Shown here: in pieces, positions 27,842-40,845 of the stretch
Position numbering within the stretch: the stretch's first letter is position 1
Layout of the letters: every line of letters starts with the position of its first letter
Source: Syngnathus acus
Lineage: Eukaryota; Chordata; Actinopteri; Syngnathiformes; Syngnathidae
Direction: 5' to 3'
DNA length: 64,000 nt
Assembly: GCF_901709675.1 (NCBI RefSeq)
Contig: NC_051099.1
Coordinates: 8,060,001 to 8,124,000 of the forward strand
Program-made: the position numbers and the translations under genes
Notes under the pieces: generated by a model
Databases searched by the model: none
The model's input: only the letters and a program-made list of their open reading frames with translations
Told to the model about the DNA's origin: nothing

Positions 27842-30394
27842 CTCTGGGCAAATTTGAAGTGAGGCATCCGGCATGCTCAGCCTGCGTACAAATCCGCTTC
27901 CGCTTGTGAAGAAGCGATCGGCACCGCTGCCCCAGGTGCCACTGATGGGCCTTCCTGTGTTGTAGAACATGAAGGTGTCACTGCCAGAGGTGGCAGTCAA
28001 GCAGGTCTTGTAGCAGTAAGTCTTTGTTAGCGAGCCATTCCCGCGCACTTCAATGTAGTGAGGCTCAACTTTAAGGTCTCTCCGGAGTACCACATTGTTA
28101 TTCGGTTGCCCTGCGGCTCCCCCGGCAGCTCCACCTCCGCCGGCACTCACGCTACCGTTCCCGCCGTCAGGAGGGGGTTTCTGTGACCCACAGCAAGGAG
28201 AGCAGGAGCCAGGTTGGGTGCAATAGGCATGGCAGCGGACAATCGCTAGTACCACCACGGTGACCAGGAAAACAAAGGTGGTGGCACTCAGAGCGACAAT
28301 CAAGTAGAGGGTTACGTTTGAGAGAAGCAGTGGGCTGTGGGGTCTGATGATCCTCTTGGGGTCTGGGACAATCTTGGGGGGCATTTCCATGACCGCCACA
28401 TTGATGGTGGCGGTGGAGGAGAGGGCAGGCTGCCCATGGTCTTTCACCAAAACTGTCAGAGCAAATGAGGTGGAGTTGTCTTCCAGGATCCTGCGAGTGG
28501 TCCTGATCTCCCCCGTGTGTTCGTGCACCTTGAACAAGTCCAGGTCCGTTGCTGTATCCAGCATGTACACCAGCCAGGCGTTTGGACCGGCGTCTGCGTC
28601 GTATGCCACCACTTTGGTCACTAAGGCGCCGGGATCTGCGTTCTTTTGAACCGTCTCCAAGGAGCGCGTGCCATTACCCGGAGGGTTGACGATGAGTGGT
28701 GCATGGTCATTCTGATCCATGATGTAGATGTAAACGGTGGCTACGCGACTAAGCGGAGGAATGCCCCCATCTTGGGCTTTGACCTGGAAGTGAAACTCTC
28801 TGAGCGACTCATAGTCGAAGGCTCGCAGGGCATAAGCCTCCCCAGTATCGGCCTTGACGGAGACATAAGACGTAACAGGGATGCCGTGGTTATTGTCATT
28901 GAGCACCGTGTAGGTGATACGTGCGTTTTCCTTGATGTCAGCGTCTTGAGCTTTCACAGTGCACAACGAGGCCCCGGGGGCGTTGTTCTCAGTCACGTAG
29001 ACAGTATATGACGTCTGCTCAAATCGCGGTGGGTTGTCGTTGACGTCAGCCACGTCGACCTGGATGGTCTTCTGAGAGGAAAGGGGGGGGTTTCCTCCGT
29101 CGGTGGCACTCAGAGTGACATTGTAGGCATCGGTGGTCTCGCGGTCCAAGAAGGCTGAGGTAACCAGGGTGTAGTAGTTTCGGAAGGATTTGATCTTGAA
29201 CGGAAGGCCTGCTGGGATCTCTAAAGACACCTGCTTGTTGGCGCCGGAGTCCCGATCGGTGACGCTAATGAGGGCCACGACTGTGTCGGCGCGGGCGTCC
29301 TCCCTCACCGGGCTGGACAGGGACGACAGCACAATCTGAGGGACATTGTCATTCACGTCCACCACTTCTACCACCACCTTACAGTGTGCCGCCACTGCTC
29401 CAGGGCCTTTGTCCATCGCTTGGATGTACATCTCATAGGAGTTGGTCTCTTCATAGTCAACATTGCTGGTTACTCTTATTTCTCCTGTATTAGTGTCCAT
29501 GCTAAACATCTGCCTCACTCGCTCAGGGGTGTAGCTGCTGAAAGAGTAATACACCTCTCCGTTAGTGCCCTCGTCCAAATCAGTCGCATTCAATTTGATA
29601 ACCAGGGTGTTTTTGGGCGAATTCTCCAACAGTTTCACCTTGTACACAGAGTTGTCAAACATGGGAACGTTGTCGTTTGAGTCCAGGACTCGCACGTTAA
29701 TGATCGCCGTGCCTGTTTTCTCAGGTGTCCCACCATCAACAGCACTTAAAATTAACTGGTGGTAAGGCGTTTGCTCCCGATCAAGGGGCTTTTTCAGCAC
29801 GAGCTCCACGTGCTTTGTATTTAAGGAGGGTTTGTTAGATACCAGCGCAAAATGGTCGTTTGTGCTCAGCTGATATATACGAATTGAATTGGACCCAATG
29901 TCCGGGTCCTGGGCATTTTCAATTGGGTAACGAGAGCCCGGTAATGCAGATTCTGTGATCTCAACTTGATATTCATCCCGGGGGAACTGTGGTGCATTAT
30001 CATTGACATCCACTATCTCCACCACAATATGGTGCACCTCAGTCGGATTTTCCACCAGGATCTCCAGATTGATGAGGCAGCTGCTGGATAAATCACACAG
30101 CGCCTCCCTGTCGATCCTTTCATTAACAAGCAATTTGCCGTTTTTAGGGTTGACAATCACGTAGCGTTTGCTGCTGCTGCTGCTGGAGGTTACCTTGATT
30201 TTTCGGCTGGCCAGCTTTCGAATATCCAGCCCCAAGTCATGCGCCAGATCACCGACCAGTGCCCCATTTTCGAGTTCTTCCGTTACAGAATAGCGCAACT
30301 GTCCAAACGAAAGGCCACAATATAAGGAGAATATCACAAAATAATAAAAAGGCACATTGCTCCCTAGCCGGTTGCGTATCCCCGCAACAGCCAT
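27842..30394 (-). CDS. pcdhac2: Clustered protocadherin variable exon V1, alpha-C2 type
   Basis: A single large exon of 851 codons from ATG 30394-30392 to donor 'gag|gtatgt' (phase 0). A signal peptide (about 1-31) precedes mature QLRYSVTEE. Six cadherin repeats follow, marked by DVNDNAP (129-135), DSNDNVP, DVNDNVP, DVNDNPP and DQNDHAP. EC1 carries the family's CX5C loop (Cys100-Cys106). The TM segment is about 696-719. The cytoplasmic part has a Cys-rich and Gly-rich stretch, then EVRGNGSLTKTYCYK and SGSDTFMFYNTG, which I recognise as the mammalian alpha-C2 signature. It is the variable exon nearest the constant exons, as alpha-C2 is in mammals. It encodes the adhesive ectodomain of a neuronal surface receptor. 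The Gly/Ala-rich insert (about 746-763) may be lineage-specific. Confidence 0.93.
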
Positions 30395-33300
30395 TGCAAA
30401 CTCATAGGATCCGCAGACGGATTAAACGCAGCCTTCCGCCTTTTTAACTTGCAGTACCATGCGTCCCAGCACCTCATTAAGGTAGGCTAAATGGACTCCA
30501 GCTGAATGAAACAGAAGTCGCTCATCCATTGTTGGACCCGGCGGTGACAAATCCTCCCCAGCTCACCCATATTTCCTTTGTCCGTGATGCGCTTTTTTTC
30601 CCGTCTCCAGTGCGCGCTGCTGACGGGTGTGTTTCCTCGCCACTGGAGCTGTGAGATCTGTCAAACGAGCCACGATGTCTCCTCGTACCCTTTCAAATTA
30701 AAATTGCCGCAGCTGGGGAGTGTATTTGTGGGACACTCGGATATTGTTCACGGAAACCTACTAAATTTGGTGTTACATTGGGGAATTACGTTGGTTTCTG
30801 TAACATCGACCTGTATTTCGAAGATCATTTGCAATGCGAGATACCCTCCATTGGTTTTGTTTTGGAAACCAAAACCGGCAAATAGTGCAGTGAATACAGA
30901 TGACTTCACAGTTGTAGTGGTTCATCCCACCCTTGCTCGCGCTCAGATCCCCCCCCCCCGCCGATCTCTCCACCCAAAGAGCCAATGCGATGTCGGTTCT
31001 GGGAGTGCTTTCGTCGTACACGGCCAATTATTAAAGCTGCTATAAAATACATGCACGTCGTTATTTTGCAGTGATATTATTGACAATTAAAATAGGCTAA
31101 TAGTTCAAATAAAATCCACCGTATGTCTCACACGAGGAGTGATCGTGCAAGGTGAGCAAAATGTATAAATGCAATTGATCAACAGCCACGATGGGGTGTT
31201 GTCCGTCCGTGGAAGTTTAATTAACATGACGGATGAATCGTGTAAAGCGCAAACACATGTTCAGAGACCGGCTTCCATTGTCTGCATTGGAGTCGCAAGG
31301 ATGCTTAATTTGCCGGTAGCGATTCTGTGGTGCAGCCTACCGCATGACGATCATTTGGGCAAGGCGCAGCAGGGAGAAAACATTGCACTGACAATCACAA
31401 CCTTCCCTCCGCATGGATCACTGTCAGTGGTAGACCCCAGACTGTCAGGTCACATCATCACATAGGAAACGCCCGTGGTGGACCCCAGAAAGCAGAAGTA
31501 TCATGTTCCCTCCGGTCCATTTGCCAGTGAGTAACATGATATGGAGTTTTACATATATAGAGACTGGTTGTCCATTTTGTCAATTCGGCAACATTAGCCA
31601 TCATACATGTTGAAGGGATACTGCATCACACATAGATAACCCAGCTGTTCAATGTGTTATCAATTGATGTAGCGTGTTATATTTGCATATTAGGGAAGAT
31701 GTAAGAAGAAAAAAAAGGTTCCAATATATAGTGCACTAGAGTGCTTATCTTGCCAGAACGTGGTTGTCCATCTTGCCTACAGGTGTGAACCGGGTTGTCG
31801 ATCTGTGTTACATCATAACTTGACAGAGTTTTTGTCCGGTGCTCTGCTGCAAAATGATTACGTAAGGTTAGATGGGCAGCTATTTGAAGTCAAAGTGATG
31901 TACGCTCAGATTAATATACACTAACTAACCACAACACCGGGTCCACTGGCACACAATTAGACCAATTAGGAAAACTGAAAGTCTTCATTTCATTTCAGGA
32001 CAAGCGCAAAAGCACTAATTTAGTACGATATTTGGACGATTTTGCTTAAATTTTGTTTTCCATTGTGCACTCTTACGTTGCAAATTGCAATAATAAACAA
32101 TGTTTACCCATGGCCAGCAAGTGTTTAATAGAATCAGTTGTACCCCCCCCGTTTAAAGGAAGTAGCAGTGAAAATCTCATCCAGCACCATGGACTGTTCC
32201 TTAGCGCTATGAGCAAGCAAAAAACACAGTGTTCCTTCCTGTACACCTAATTAGATTAATTAAAATGAATTACACAGTCACAGTGGGTAATAAATGAAGT
32301 TATCACCTTCATTTCATGATGTCCTCTATCTGTGACTGTTGCATGTTTCTATTTTTGACGGCAGACCACGAATAACCATCATACAAGCGGACTACTGCAT
32401 ATTTGATTTTATTTCACCATTATCTTACCCTCAAGTTATTTGGAATTTATAGTATTTGTGCAATGTTTAAATTGATCACAAGGAGGTGTAAGACAGTAAA
32501 TTACATACAGCAAAATCTACACTTAGAGCATCAGCAAGTACATGTCACTCAAAGTAGGACATAGTGTTCCTCTAAAAATGGAAAATTGCTAAAATAGCTC
32601 TCTATTCACAAGACTCCCCTGTTCAAAGGTGTGTTGCTAAGCCTTCCTTCCTGCTTATAGAAATCGTTTTGGGATCTGTTGCATAAAATCAGGACATTTT
32701 GTTTCCATGACAACCGCAGTTTGCTGCATGCTGCAGTGCCAGTTGTGATCACTGTCCTAAATTTGATGTACCACACTGAACTGTCAACATGTTATTTTAA
32801 AAAATGCTGCATTAGAAGCAATGGATCACTGTAGCTTGGCCAGTAAATCTATAGCCGATTTACTCAAGTCATTCGGTTATTCCTTTTTGCTTCCACAAAA
32901 GTATAACTATATGAAAAGTCCAAGTATAGTGTGTCCGACATGTTGCCTGAATTTTAGTTCTGATGTGTCTATTTGAGAGAACCAAAAGACATAATGACTA
33001 ACATCATAATGCTGTGCTGACCCCTTGGCAAGGGCAGACACACATAAATAATCTGCCATAGGCATCACTCAAGATGGAGACCAGGCAGCACTGCACTTAG
33101 CGCTATCCTAGTGCTCCATCAGACTGTCCACGAGATCAAAACACTTCAGTGCATTGTTCCTCTGGGTATATGAGGCATCTTCCTAGACTTCTAAATAATC
33201 AAATAATTACACACAATAGAAATTCTCAGCACTGTTTTCCACATCAAACAAACCTTAATAATGTATCATAAAAGCAACATGACAAAAGTTGCATTTGACA

Positions 33301-36300
33301 TGACATTTACATTGTTTTCCCATCTCGCTCTCGGTGTGTTTTTAAATGGGACTGACAATGTGTTCATATATTTCTGCAGCTTTGCTGTCACCGACTTATC
33401 TCTTCAAACACGCCAAGCCGGACTGAACTGAACTCAATTGCTCTTCACTGTCCCTTTCCATTGATGGTGGAAAGCGAGGTAATAAGACTCATGACCTCAT
33501 TTTGTGTGGATTTTAGCTATCCTCTTGCACAATTGGGTTAAATAGCCAAATCCTGATTTGCACATTATTGAAAATACTAGAAACATTGTGTTTATTTCTT
33601 ATGCTAGATAAGGCTAAAAAAACAAGTCAGTTTAAATTCCAGTCACTATTTTCAAACAGCTGCCTTCATAATCATATCTAACCTTTATCTATCATTGTTA
33701 AATATTTGACGTGTTTAATAATAGCAAGTGTTTGCATTAAATATGAAAGTGCCAGACTCTGCTGACACAAGAGGATGAATCACGCACATCCTGACACTCT
33801 CAGCGTTTAAAAACACAGACAGATGGCGCCGGAGAGCATGTTTCTGCCCAAATGCCAGCCCGTGCAAAGTCTTGAATGGACTGTTGCCATCTACAGCCTT
33901 AAGCAGGGAGTTTGTCTCGAGATACTCTGGACCGGAACAAATGTTATAGCAATTTAATATGCAATGTGTTAAGGGTAGCGGATTCAACTCTGCAGACAAT
34001 TGTTATTACCGTGTCCACTGAAGAAACAGCTCCATGCTCACTTTTAAGGGTTAGAAAGAGAAAAAAATAAAATTGGCAAATAACATAATCTGTTTGAAAT
34101 CCGTTAAACCGCTTGTGTTCAAATCTGAGAAGCTACATCTTTTAATAACCTAATCCACAGGGGGGAAAAAAAATAGTGAAACCGATACTCAAGCCAAGCG
34201 GCTTCCGTAAGTCTCTGTGCGTAACTGATCCGTTTGTCAGTAGTTCATCAGTTTTGTTTCACCTTATTGATTTAATATTGCATCGATAAACTGCTGATTT
34301 AGATTTGAGAAGGTGCGTTGTCATGCAAATTCTTCAACATAAGAGTACAACAGTTTTCTTGATTTCCCAAATCCTCCCCATCTAACATAATGACAGTAAA
34401 TCCCTTCAACAACATAGTACAAACTGAACATGATACTTGTTCGTGTTTGATCAGTATGTGGTCCACTTGCAGGGTTATTTGAGGACTTGCTACCAAGCTG
34501 TAATGCAAGACAAAGTCGCTCTCCTGGCTCCTCACAGCTGGGTTGCTAAGTCAGTCCAGCTCTGGATCATAAAAAGAGCGTAGATTGCATGCAAAGTACG
34601 GCTGAGGGCTGTAACATTTTATTCACCACATGTGCATCATATTCTAGTTTGCAGACGTAAATTCATGTGTGGTAATGAAGGATTAAACAATGAAACTATA
34701 CAGCTCTTTAGGCTTTAATACATCCTGACAAAGCATTTCTTTGTGCTGCTGTATGATGAAGTGGAAGCACAACTCCCTTTTTTGGTTTCTAAGAATGAGT
34801 GCGGGGTTTGACGGAGAAACTGGGTCAGTGTGTGCGTGTGTGTGTGAGTGCGTGTGTGTGTGTGTGTGTGTACGTGTGTGCGTGTGTGTTCAGTGTGAGC
34901 ATGAATGTCTTTGACACCCGACAAATCACTTTTGATAACTTCACATTTTTCTTCCTTCTCATCCATCAGAGGCACAACAAAGAGGCTGATTTAAAAAAAA
35001 AAAGTTTATTCCAATTGTCATGATCAAGCAGAACATTAAAGCCAAATAAGCAACATCAAAACCAGACAATTAACTGGACTAGAAAAGAAACCAAGGCCAT
35101 TCTCTCCCAGTTGCTCTTTGATCCACGAAGTGGAATGGAAGTTGAATCAATTTGATATAAGTCTCAAGTATACTATACAATCTGACTGGTGAAGCAAAAG
35201 CGGCGCCAAAATTCACAAATATGAACTGACGACAACACCAACAGAGAACAAGCACCCCTGTGCCATCAGATCACAGTGAACTTCCAGAAGATATCAAAAA
35301 AGTCAACTTTATAAAAAACACAGGTATAAAGTGTTTCCATTTACAGTTAATGCATCTAGCTGGAAAACAAAAGACTGACTATCTATCAATGTCGACACTC
35401 TATGAGCAATACATTGTGGTATGAACTCTAATTTTGCTAAGCAAATTCCCGCAATCATTTTAGTCAGATCAATGGATTTGATAACAATATGTCTTTGGCT
35501 AATGATAACATTTGATTTATATTTGTTGTTTGAGGTTTACAGCATATTTTCAATGTGCTTATGATGTACAGCGGCACCAGTTCAAACCGGCATTGTCAAA
35601 AGTTTGGTAAGATCCCGGTGATTTACAATACTGCTCGTAATTTTTTCATTCGTCGCACGCCCTGTATTTTTTCCACAATGCAGAAGGCACACGAAAAGCT
35701 TATCAGATGTGCATTTACACACTTTAGGAAGTGAGTGGTTTCAAAATTAATTGCACATAGAATACCTGTAGGTAATATTAGCAAAAATAAGAATATGATT
35801 CCAGACACATTATAATTTTTTTCAAATATGTTTTGTGCATATTTTAAAATCTTGCAATACTTAACTCACGACTCTTTTGTTCAGCAATAAGTGCATATAT
35901 TTAATTGAGTAGGCTACTTGAGATCTGAAATTTGAACCAGATTCGCTTCCTCTAACGCTAATAGCACCCAAATAAGTTCAGTCACTTGTTTCTGAGAAAT
36001 GAAAGTCACGTGCCTAGATGGAGGTCAAATGAAGGTCAAATGAAGAACAGCATTGTCTAATCTCATTTAAAAACTACAGAATAGCAAAACATCAAATCCA
36101 CTAAGCTACACATATGCAACACAAAATGCCCTTAGAAAAAAGCCCACTGAAGCAGCATTAAAAGTTAAGAAGCAAACAATCAATAAAATGAAAAATAATA
36201 AAACTCACATGGACTTCGGTTCAATCATGATTTTAATATTCTTCGTTACATAAATTGAGAGCTTTATTATTAAAATTGAAATATTAATATAAATTTTCTG

Positions 36301-38418
36301 CTTGTTTTTTTTGTAGCTTATATTTTTATTGCCAGTTTTTTGTCACCTTATAATATTGATAGAAAAATGATGAACGGCCATTTTTTTTTTTAAGTATGGG
36401 TCAGTATGATTGAATGTAAAATCCACATTCACATTTTTGTTCGTTATGTCATTCCTCAAATGTAACATCAAATTTGAGGGCAATCTTAACTGATCTTGTG
36501 CTCCCTCAAACCACATCCCAAGTATTTCTAAAATGAATAAAGATACGAATAAATAGTACTAATACATGGCCAGTCAGACTATTTAAAAAAGTTCTTCACT
36601 TGAGCTTTCAAAATGTTAGACTACAGACATAAACCCCCAACAGAATCTTTTCCCCATCTTTCATTTTTACATTTTTTACTACAATATGACAGAAAGTCAA
36701 ATTACCAGGTGACAGCGGGAGTGTCATTTAATAACACCTCCTCACATAAAACAGTCAAAATGTCATTAAAAAATAACGGATACCACGCAGCATTTAAATG
36801 ACTGAATAAGATTACCCAATACATTTCACTATGCAAATCGGAAGAATCATGTTCACCCTGACTCTTATTGATTAGGCGTGTTTTGCACACGGCACTTCTG
36901 TTTCCGTCCCGAAAGAGACAACAGCAACAGAACCCGTTAAGTTGCATCGGAAAGGAAATGGCATGAGGCTAACTAAGCCACGTTTGGAATATTGTTATCA
37001 ATTTTTCGTCCAAATGAGACATATTTTAGAATCATGCAGATTCATGCTGAAAATAGAAGTTCTGGGATAATGAGGTTGAATGCATTGAGGATGATTACTT
37101 CTCTCACAAGATTAATAAAGTAGACCGTATCTATCTGACTAGCTAGCTCATGACAACGTTTGGATGATTTAAGGATAGAAGCGTTGGCTTGGAGGGACTC
37201 AAGGAAACTGTTTTACATCTGTGTATGAGTCAATGACTGCCAGGAAGAGATGATTAGATCACGGCAGTTCTCTTCTGGTTGCCTGCTGAGAGTCAAAACA
37301 CAGAATTAGTCCTGACATGAACATGCTGAAGATTACAGAAAAGTCCTCACTCATGCAACAGTGGATTGTGACTGGTTACTAGCTGCCACCATTATTGAAA
37401 AGTCATTGTGGCAAAAGTAAAATCATTGGCAACTTATACAATTTTCGTTTAGAATATAGCTATTGATGTATAAAATCATCAAGAAGTGTGGACAAAGCAT
37501 GCATGAGCAGGCATCATAATGTGATTTTTGGCCATTACACAAGCTTGGCCAGATTTAAGGATGGCCAGATGTGCACAACACGACCCTGACCGGCAGCCAA
37601 TTTCTTTCTAATCTCTGCTCGCAGTAAGCTGATGGCTTTCCTTACTGGAGAACCTGGCCAATTTGAATGGAGCATTTAAATCGGCACAGTGTCCGGCCCG
37701 TGTAGACAAACACGAGCCGCAGTTCATCTGGCAAAATGTCAATCATAGGATTTGAAAGATGAAGGAATTGAAATGAATGTGTCAGTCAAATGATGCAGGT
37801 GTATTTTACAAATAGTGCTTCTACGGCATATATACGTAGCAACCAGCATACCTCCAGTTGTAGAATGGACTTCTTTTCATTTTGAGTACTTAAGAACAAA
37901 AGAAAGAGACAAGTTGTACAATGAGTATGAGGGTCAAACACAATGCAAAACATGAATCATGTCACCAGTTTTTACGAATATAAAAATATTATTTCGAAAA
38001 AATCCACAAGGTTGAGAAAAATGTTGCCGTAGCGACAGTATGACTCTGAAACATATTCTTTCAAGTTCCGTCAGGTGTGGTGACCTTAAAAGTAGTGTGC
38101 ATAAATTGTGAACGGCCAGACACCCTGCATCAAACAGCTCATTTAGCATATCTTGTCCTTGACGAGAAGCGCTCCGTGTCTGCGCTCTTTTAAGTATTCC
38201 CGCGCTTCTGCCACCCACTACTGTGATATGCATTTGGGATAAATGACCTACATACTACATTAGACATTGAGCAGTGGAACATTGTGCGTGCGGGCGTGGG
38301 GGCGGTATATTTGTTTGACCTAATTATTCAATGTGATTGCTTGTTGCCTCTTTCAGTTGAGTTGACGTCAATAACTCGCCAAGTAATTTGAGGGCAAAAT
38401 ATTGCACATTATACGTAC
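30395..38418. other. Spacer between variable exons V2 and V1
   Basis: Eight kilobases without a recognised exon. The part just upstream of V1 (30395-31050) is GC-rich and should hold its promoter. No remnant of a further cadherin exon was seen in any frame. A (TG)n microsatellite is at 34828-34890. The rest is AT-rich unique-looking sequence. Confidence 0.55.
34828..34890. repeat. (TG)n microsatellite
   Basis: An interrupted TG/CG-TG run. The complementary His/Thr-rich open frame is an artefact of it. Confidence 0.9.
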
Positions 38419-40845
38419 CTCCAGTGTGGATGCTCTGGACTCTGTGGTCTCACTTGGCCCTATGCTCCTGGGTATGCTGGACACAAAGTAGCCAGCTCCT
38501 TTGGGAATTATGGGCTGTCTCACGACCACTTTGCCTTTCCTGGTCTCGGCCAGGAACAGGCTGTACCAGTAGGCGTCACTGGAGATCAAGGTGGAGTCGG
38601 CAATGGTGGAGCTCCGCTGGCTGATCACACTATTCCTGCTGATCACACTGTTCCGATTAGCCGGGGGGATCTTGATGGGCTTTGGTTTTTGACACTTGAG
38701 TACGATAATAACCAAGATGGTAATGAGCAGCATGAAGGAGACAGCCCCTAAGCCGATGACTAAATATAAGTTGAGGTCAGTGAAGACGTCATACTCTAGC
38801 GGCAACTCTGTTGTCTCTGAAAAAGCCATGGAGTGTTCCACGGTGGATATTTTGATAGTGACTGTGGTGGAGAGAGCGGGGTCGCCGTTGTCTTTCGCGA
38901 CAATGACTAGACGTTGTTGCCGGGGGTCTCTGTAGCTGAACATTCTGGTTGTCCGGATCTCGCCGTTGTATTGATCCAGACTGAAGAGGCTTGTGTCACT
39001 GATTTGCAAGAGCTGATATGTGACCCTGCCGTTTTGTTCAGAGTCGGCGTCAATGGCGATCACTTTGGCCACTAAGTGTCCCTTATCCGTAGATCTCGGT
39101 ATCACCTGCTCTACCACGGAGCCCTGCGCCCGCCACGGTGACACTATGACAGGGGTGTTGTCGTTTTGGTCCAGAATGATGATATGGACGGTAACATTAC
39201 TGCTCAGCGGGGGGACCCCCGAGTCTCTTGCCTCAATGTGGAAAAGATACTCCCTCTCTCGCTCAAAATCAAAGGTCTTCAGGGCATAAAGGTCACCGTT
39301 TTCTGGATTGATGGAGAACAGCATTGACATGGATGTGTTCACTATCTCCTTCTCCATAATGAAATAGACCAAGTACTGGTTCTCATTCAGATCTGGGTCA
39401 AGCGCACTCAGAGATGTCAGCAATGCTCCCGGCAGATTATTTTCCATAACGTGAATCGTGTAAAAGGACTGAGGAAATGTGGGCGCATTGTCATTGATAT
39501 CATGAATCTCTAAAGTGAAGGTCTCGCTTTCAGTTAGCGGCGGCGTGCCTTTGTCCGTCACCTTCAGCGTGATCTCATATTTGCTCTGTAGCTCTCTGTC
39601 AAGGGGCTTTGAAACCAAGAGCTCAAAGTAACCCTCTGAGGATTGATTGAGGATGAAGGGTAGGATTTCCTGCTGACTTAAAGTCAGCTCCACTTCCCCG
39701 TTGACTCCGGAGTCCCTGTCGCTGACGCTGACCACGGCAATCAGCGTCCCCACGGCGGTATTTTCGGCCACAGCACTTTTTAGAGACTTGATGGTCAGCT
39801 CGGGGTAGTTGTCATTCAAATCGGTGATGGACACCATCACTTTGCAGTGTCCTAACAGCGGGGTTGACCCTTCATCCTGAGCTTGAATGTGCATCTCAAA
39901 ATTCTGATTCTCCTCAAAATCAACAGCCCCCTTCACCTTGATCTCGCCTGTATGTCGGTCCAGCGAGAAGAGCTCCTGCGTCTTCTCGGATGTGTAGAGA
40001 GTATAAGAATATAACAACCGTGCGTTTGTGCCTTCATCCAAATCTGTTGCATTTAAGGTCATGACCACAGTTCCTGCGCCGGAATTCTCTGGAACGTTGA
40101 CTTCAAATACCGGCTGAATGAACAGGGGGGCGTTGTCATTGATATCGAGGACATTGATAATAATGCTGGCTGTGCCGGATCGAGGAGGAACCCCGCCATC
40201 CACAGCGGTTAAAATCAGATTATGCACCGTGTCCGTCTCCCGGTCCAAATTGCCATTAAGAACCAAATCGACATATTTGGAGCCATCGCTGCCAGTTTGA
40301 ATGTCAATGTTAAAGTATTTGCTCTCACTTAGGTAGTAAGTCTTGATTGAATTAGCACCAACATCTGCATCTACAGCATTTGTTAACGAGAATCTCTCAC
40401 CGGGAGGGGTTGCCTCGGAAACATCCAAATAAATGGTCTTCCTCCGGAACACGGGCGCGTTGTCATTAATGTCCATGATCTCCAGTTCGATGTTAAAAAT
40501 ACGAATCGGGTTTTCTAATATGACATCCATTTTCAGAAAGCATGAGGCTGTTTTAGTCATGCAGATGCTCTCCCGGTCGATCTTCTCACGGATGATGAGC
40601 TCTCCGGTGTCTTTGTTGATGTCAAGGTAATTTCTGCTGTGAATGACGTCCAGCTTTGCTTTCCGTTCCACCATGCTTCGGACATCTAGACCCAAATCTG
40701 TGGCAAGGTTGGCAACAAAGGAGCCCGCTTCCATCTCCTCCGGAATAGAGTAGCGGGTGATGGAAAGCACAGAGCTCCATAATGCACTGAATGCAAAAGC
40801 GGCCATCAGCAGCTGTGTCCGTGAATGCGCCATGGGAGAAGCCAT
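38419..40845 (-). CDS. pcdha: Clustered protocadherin variable exon V2, ordinary alpha-type
   Basis: One exon of 809 codons from ATG 40845-40843 (a second ATG follows four codons later) to donor 'gag|gtacgt' (phase 0). A signal peptide (about 1-28) is followed by six cadherin repeats with DINDNAP (125-131), later DINDNAP copies, DLNDNYP and DQNDNTP. The TM segment lies at about 693-716. The tail contains 'YWYSLFLAETRKGKVVVRQP' and FVSSIPR, which I associate with teleost alpha-type (Pcdh1) variable exons. It is expected to be spliced to the alpha constant exons at 25.0-20.1 kb for homophilic recognition between neurons. Oddities: the EC1 loop is CX6C (Cys95-Cys102) rather than the usual CX5C, and the juxtamembrane tail has a tandem RNSVIS duplication. 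Confidence 0.92.

Noticed and set aside
28347-29765. Plus-strand open frames within V1 (and similar ones in V2 and V3)
   Set aside because: They are antisense shadows of the cadherin coding exons.
33715-33999. Minus-strand frame between V2 and V1, checked as a decayed variable exon
   Set aside because: There is no cadherin motif (DxNDN, LDRE or similar) in any frame.
37934-38233. Minus-strand frame just downstream of V2
   Set aside because: No cadherin or constant-region similarity; it lies in the intron after V2 with no splice signals that fit.
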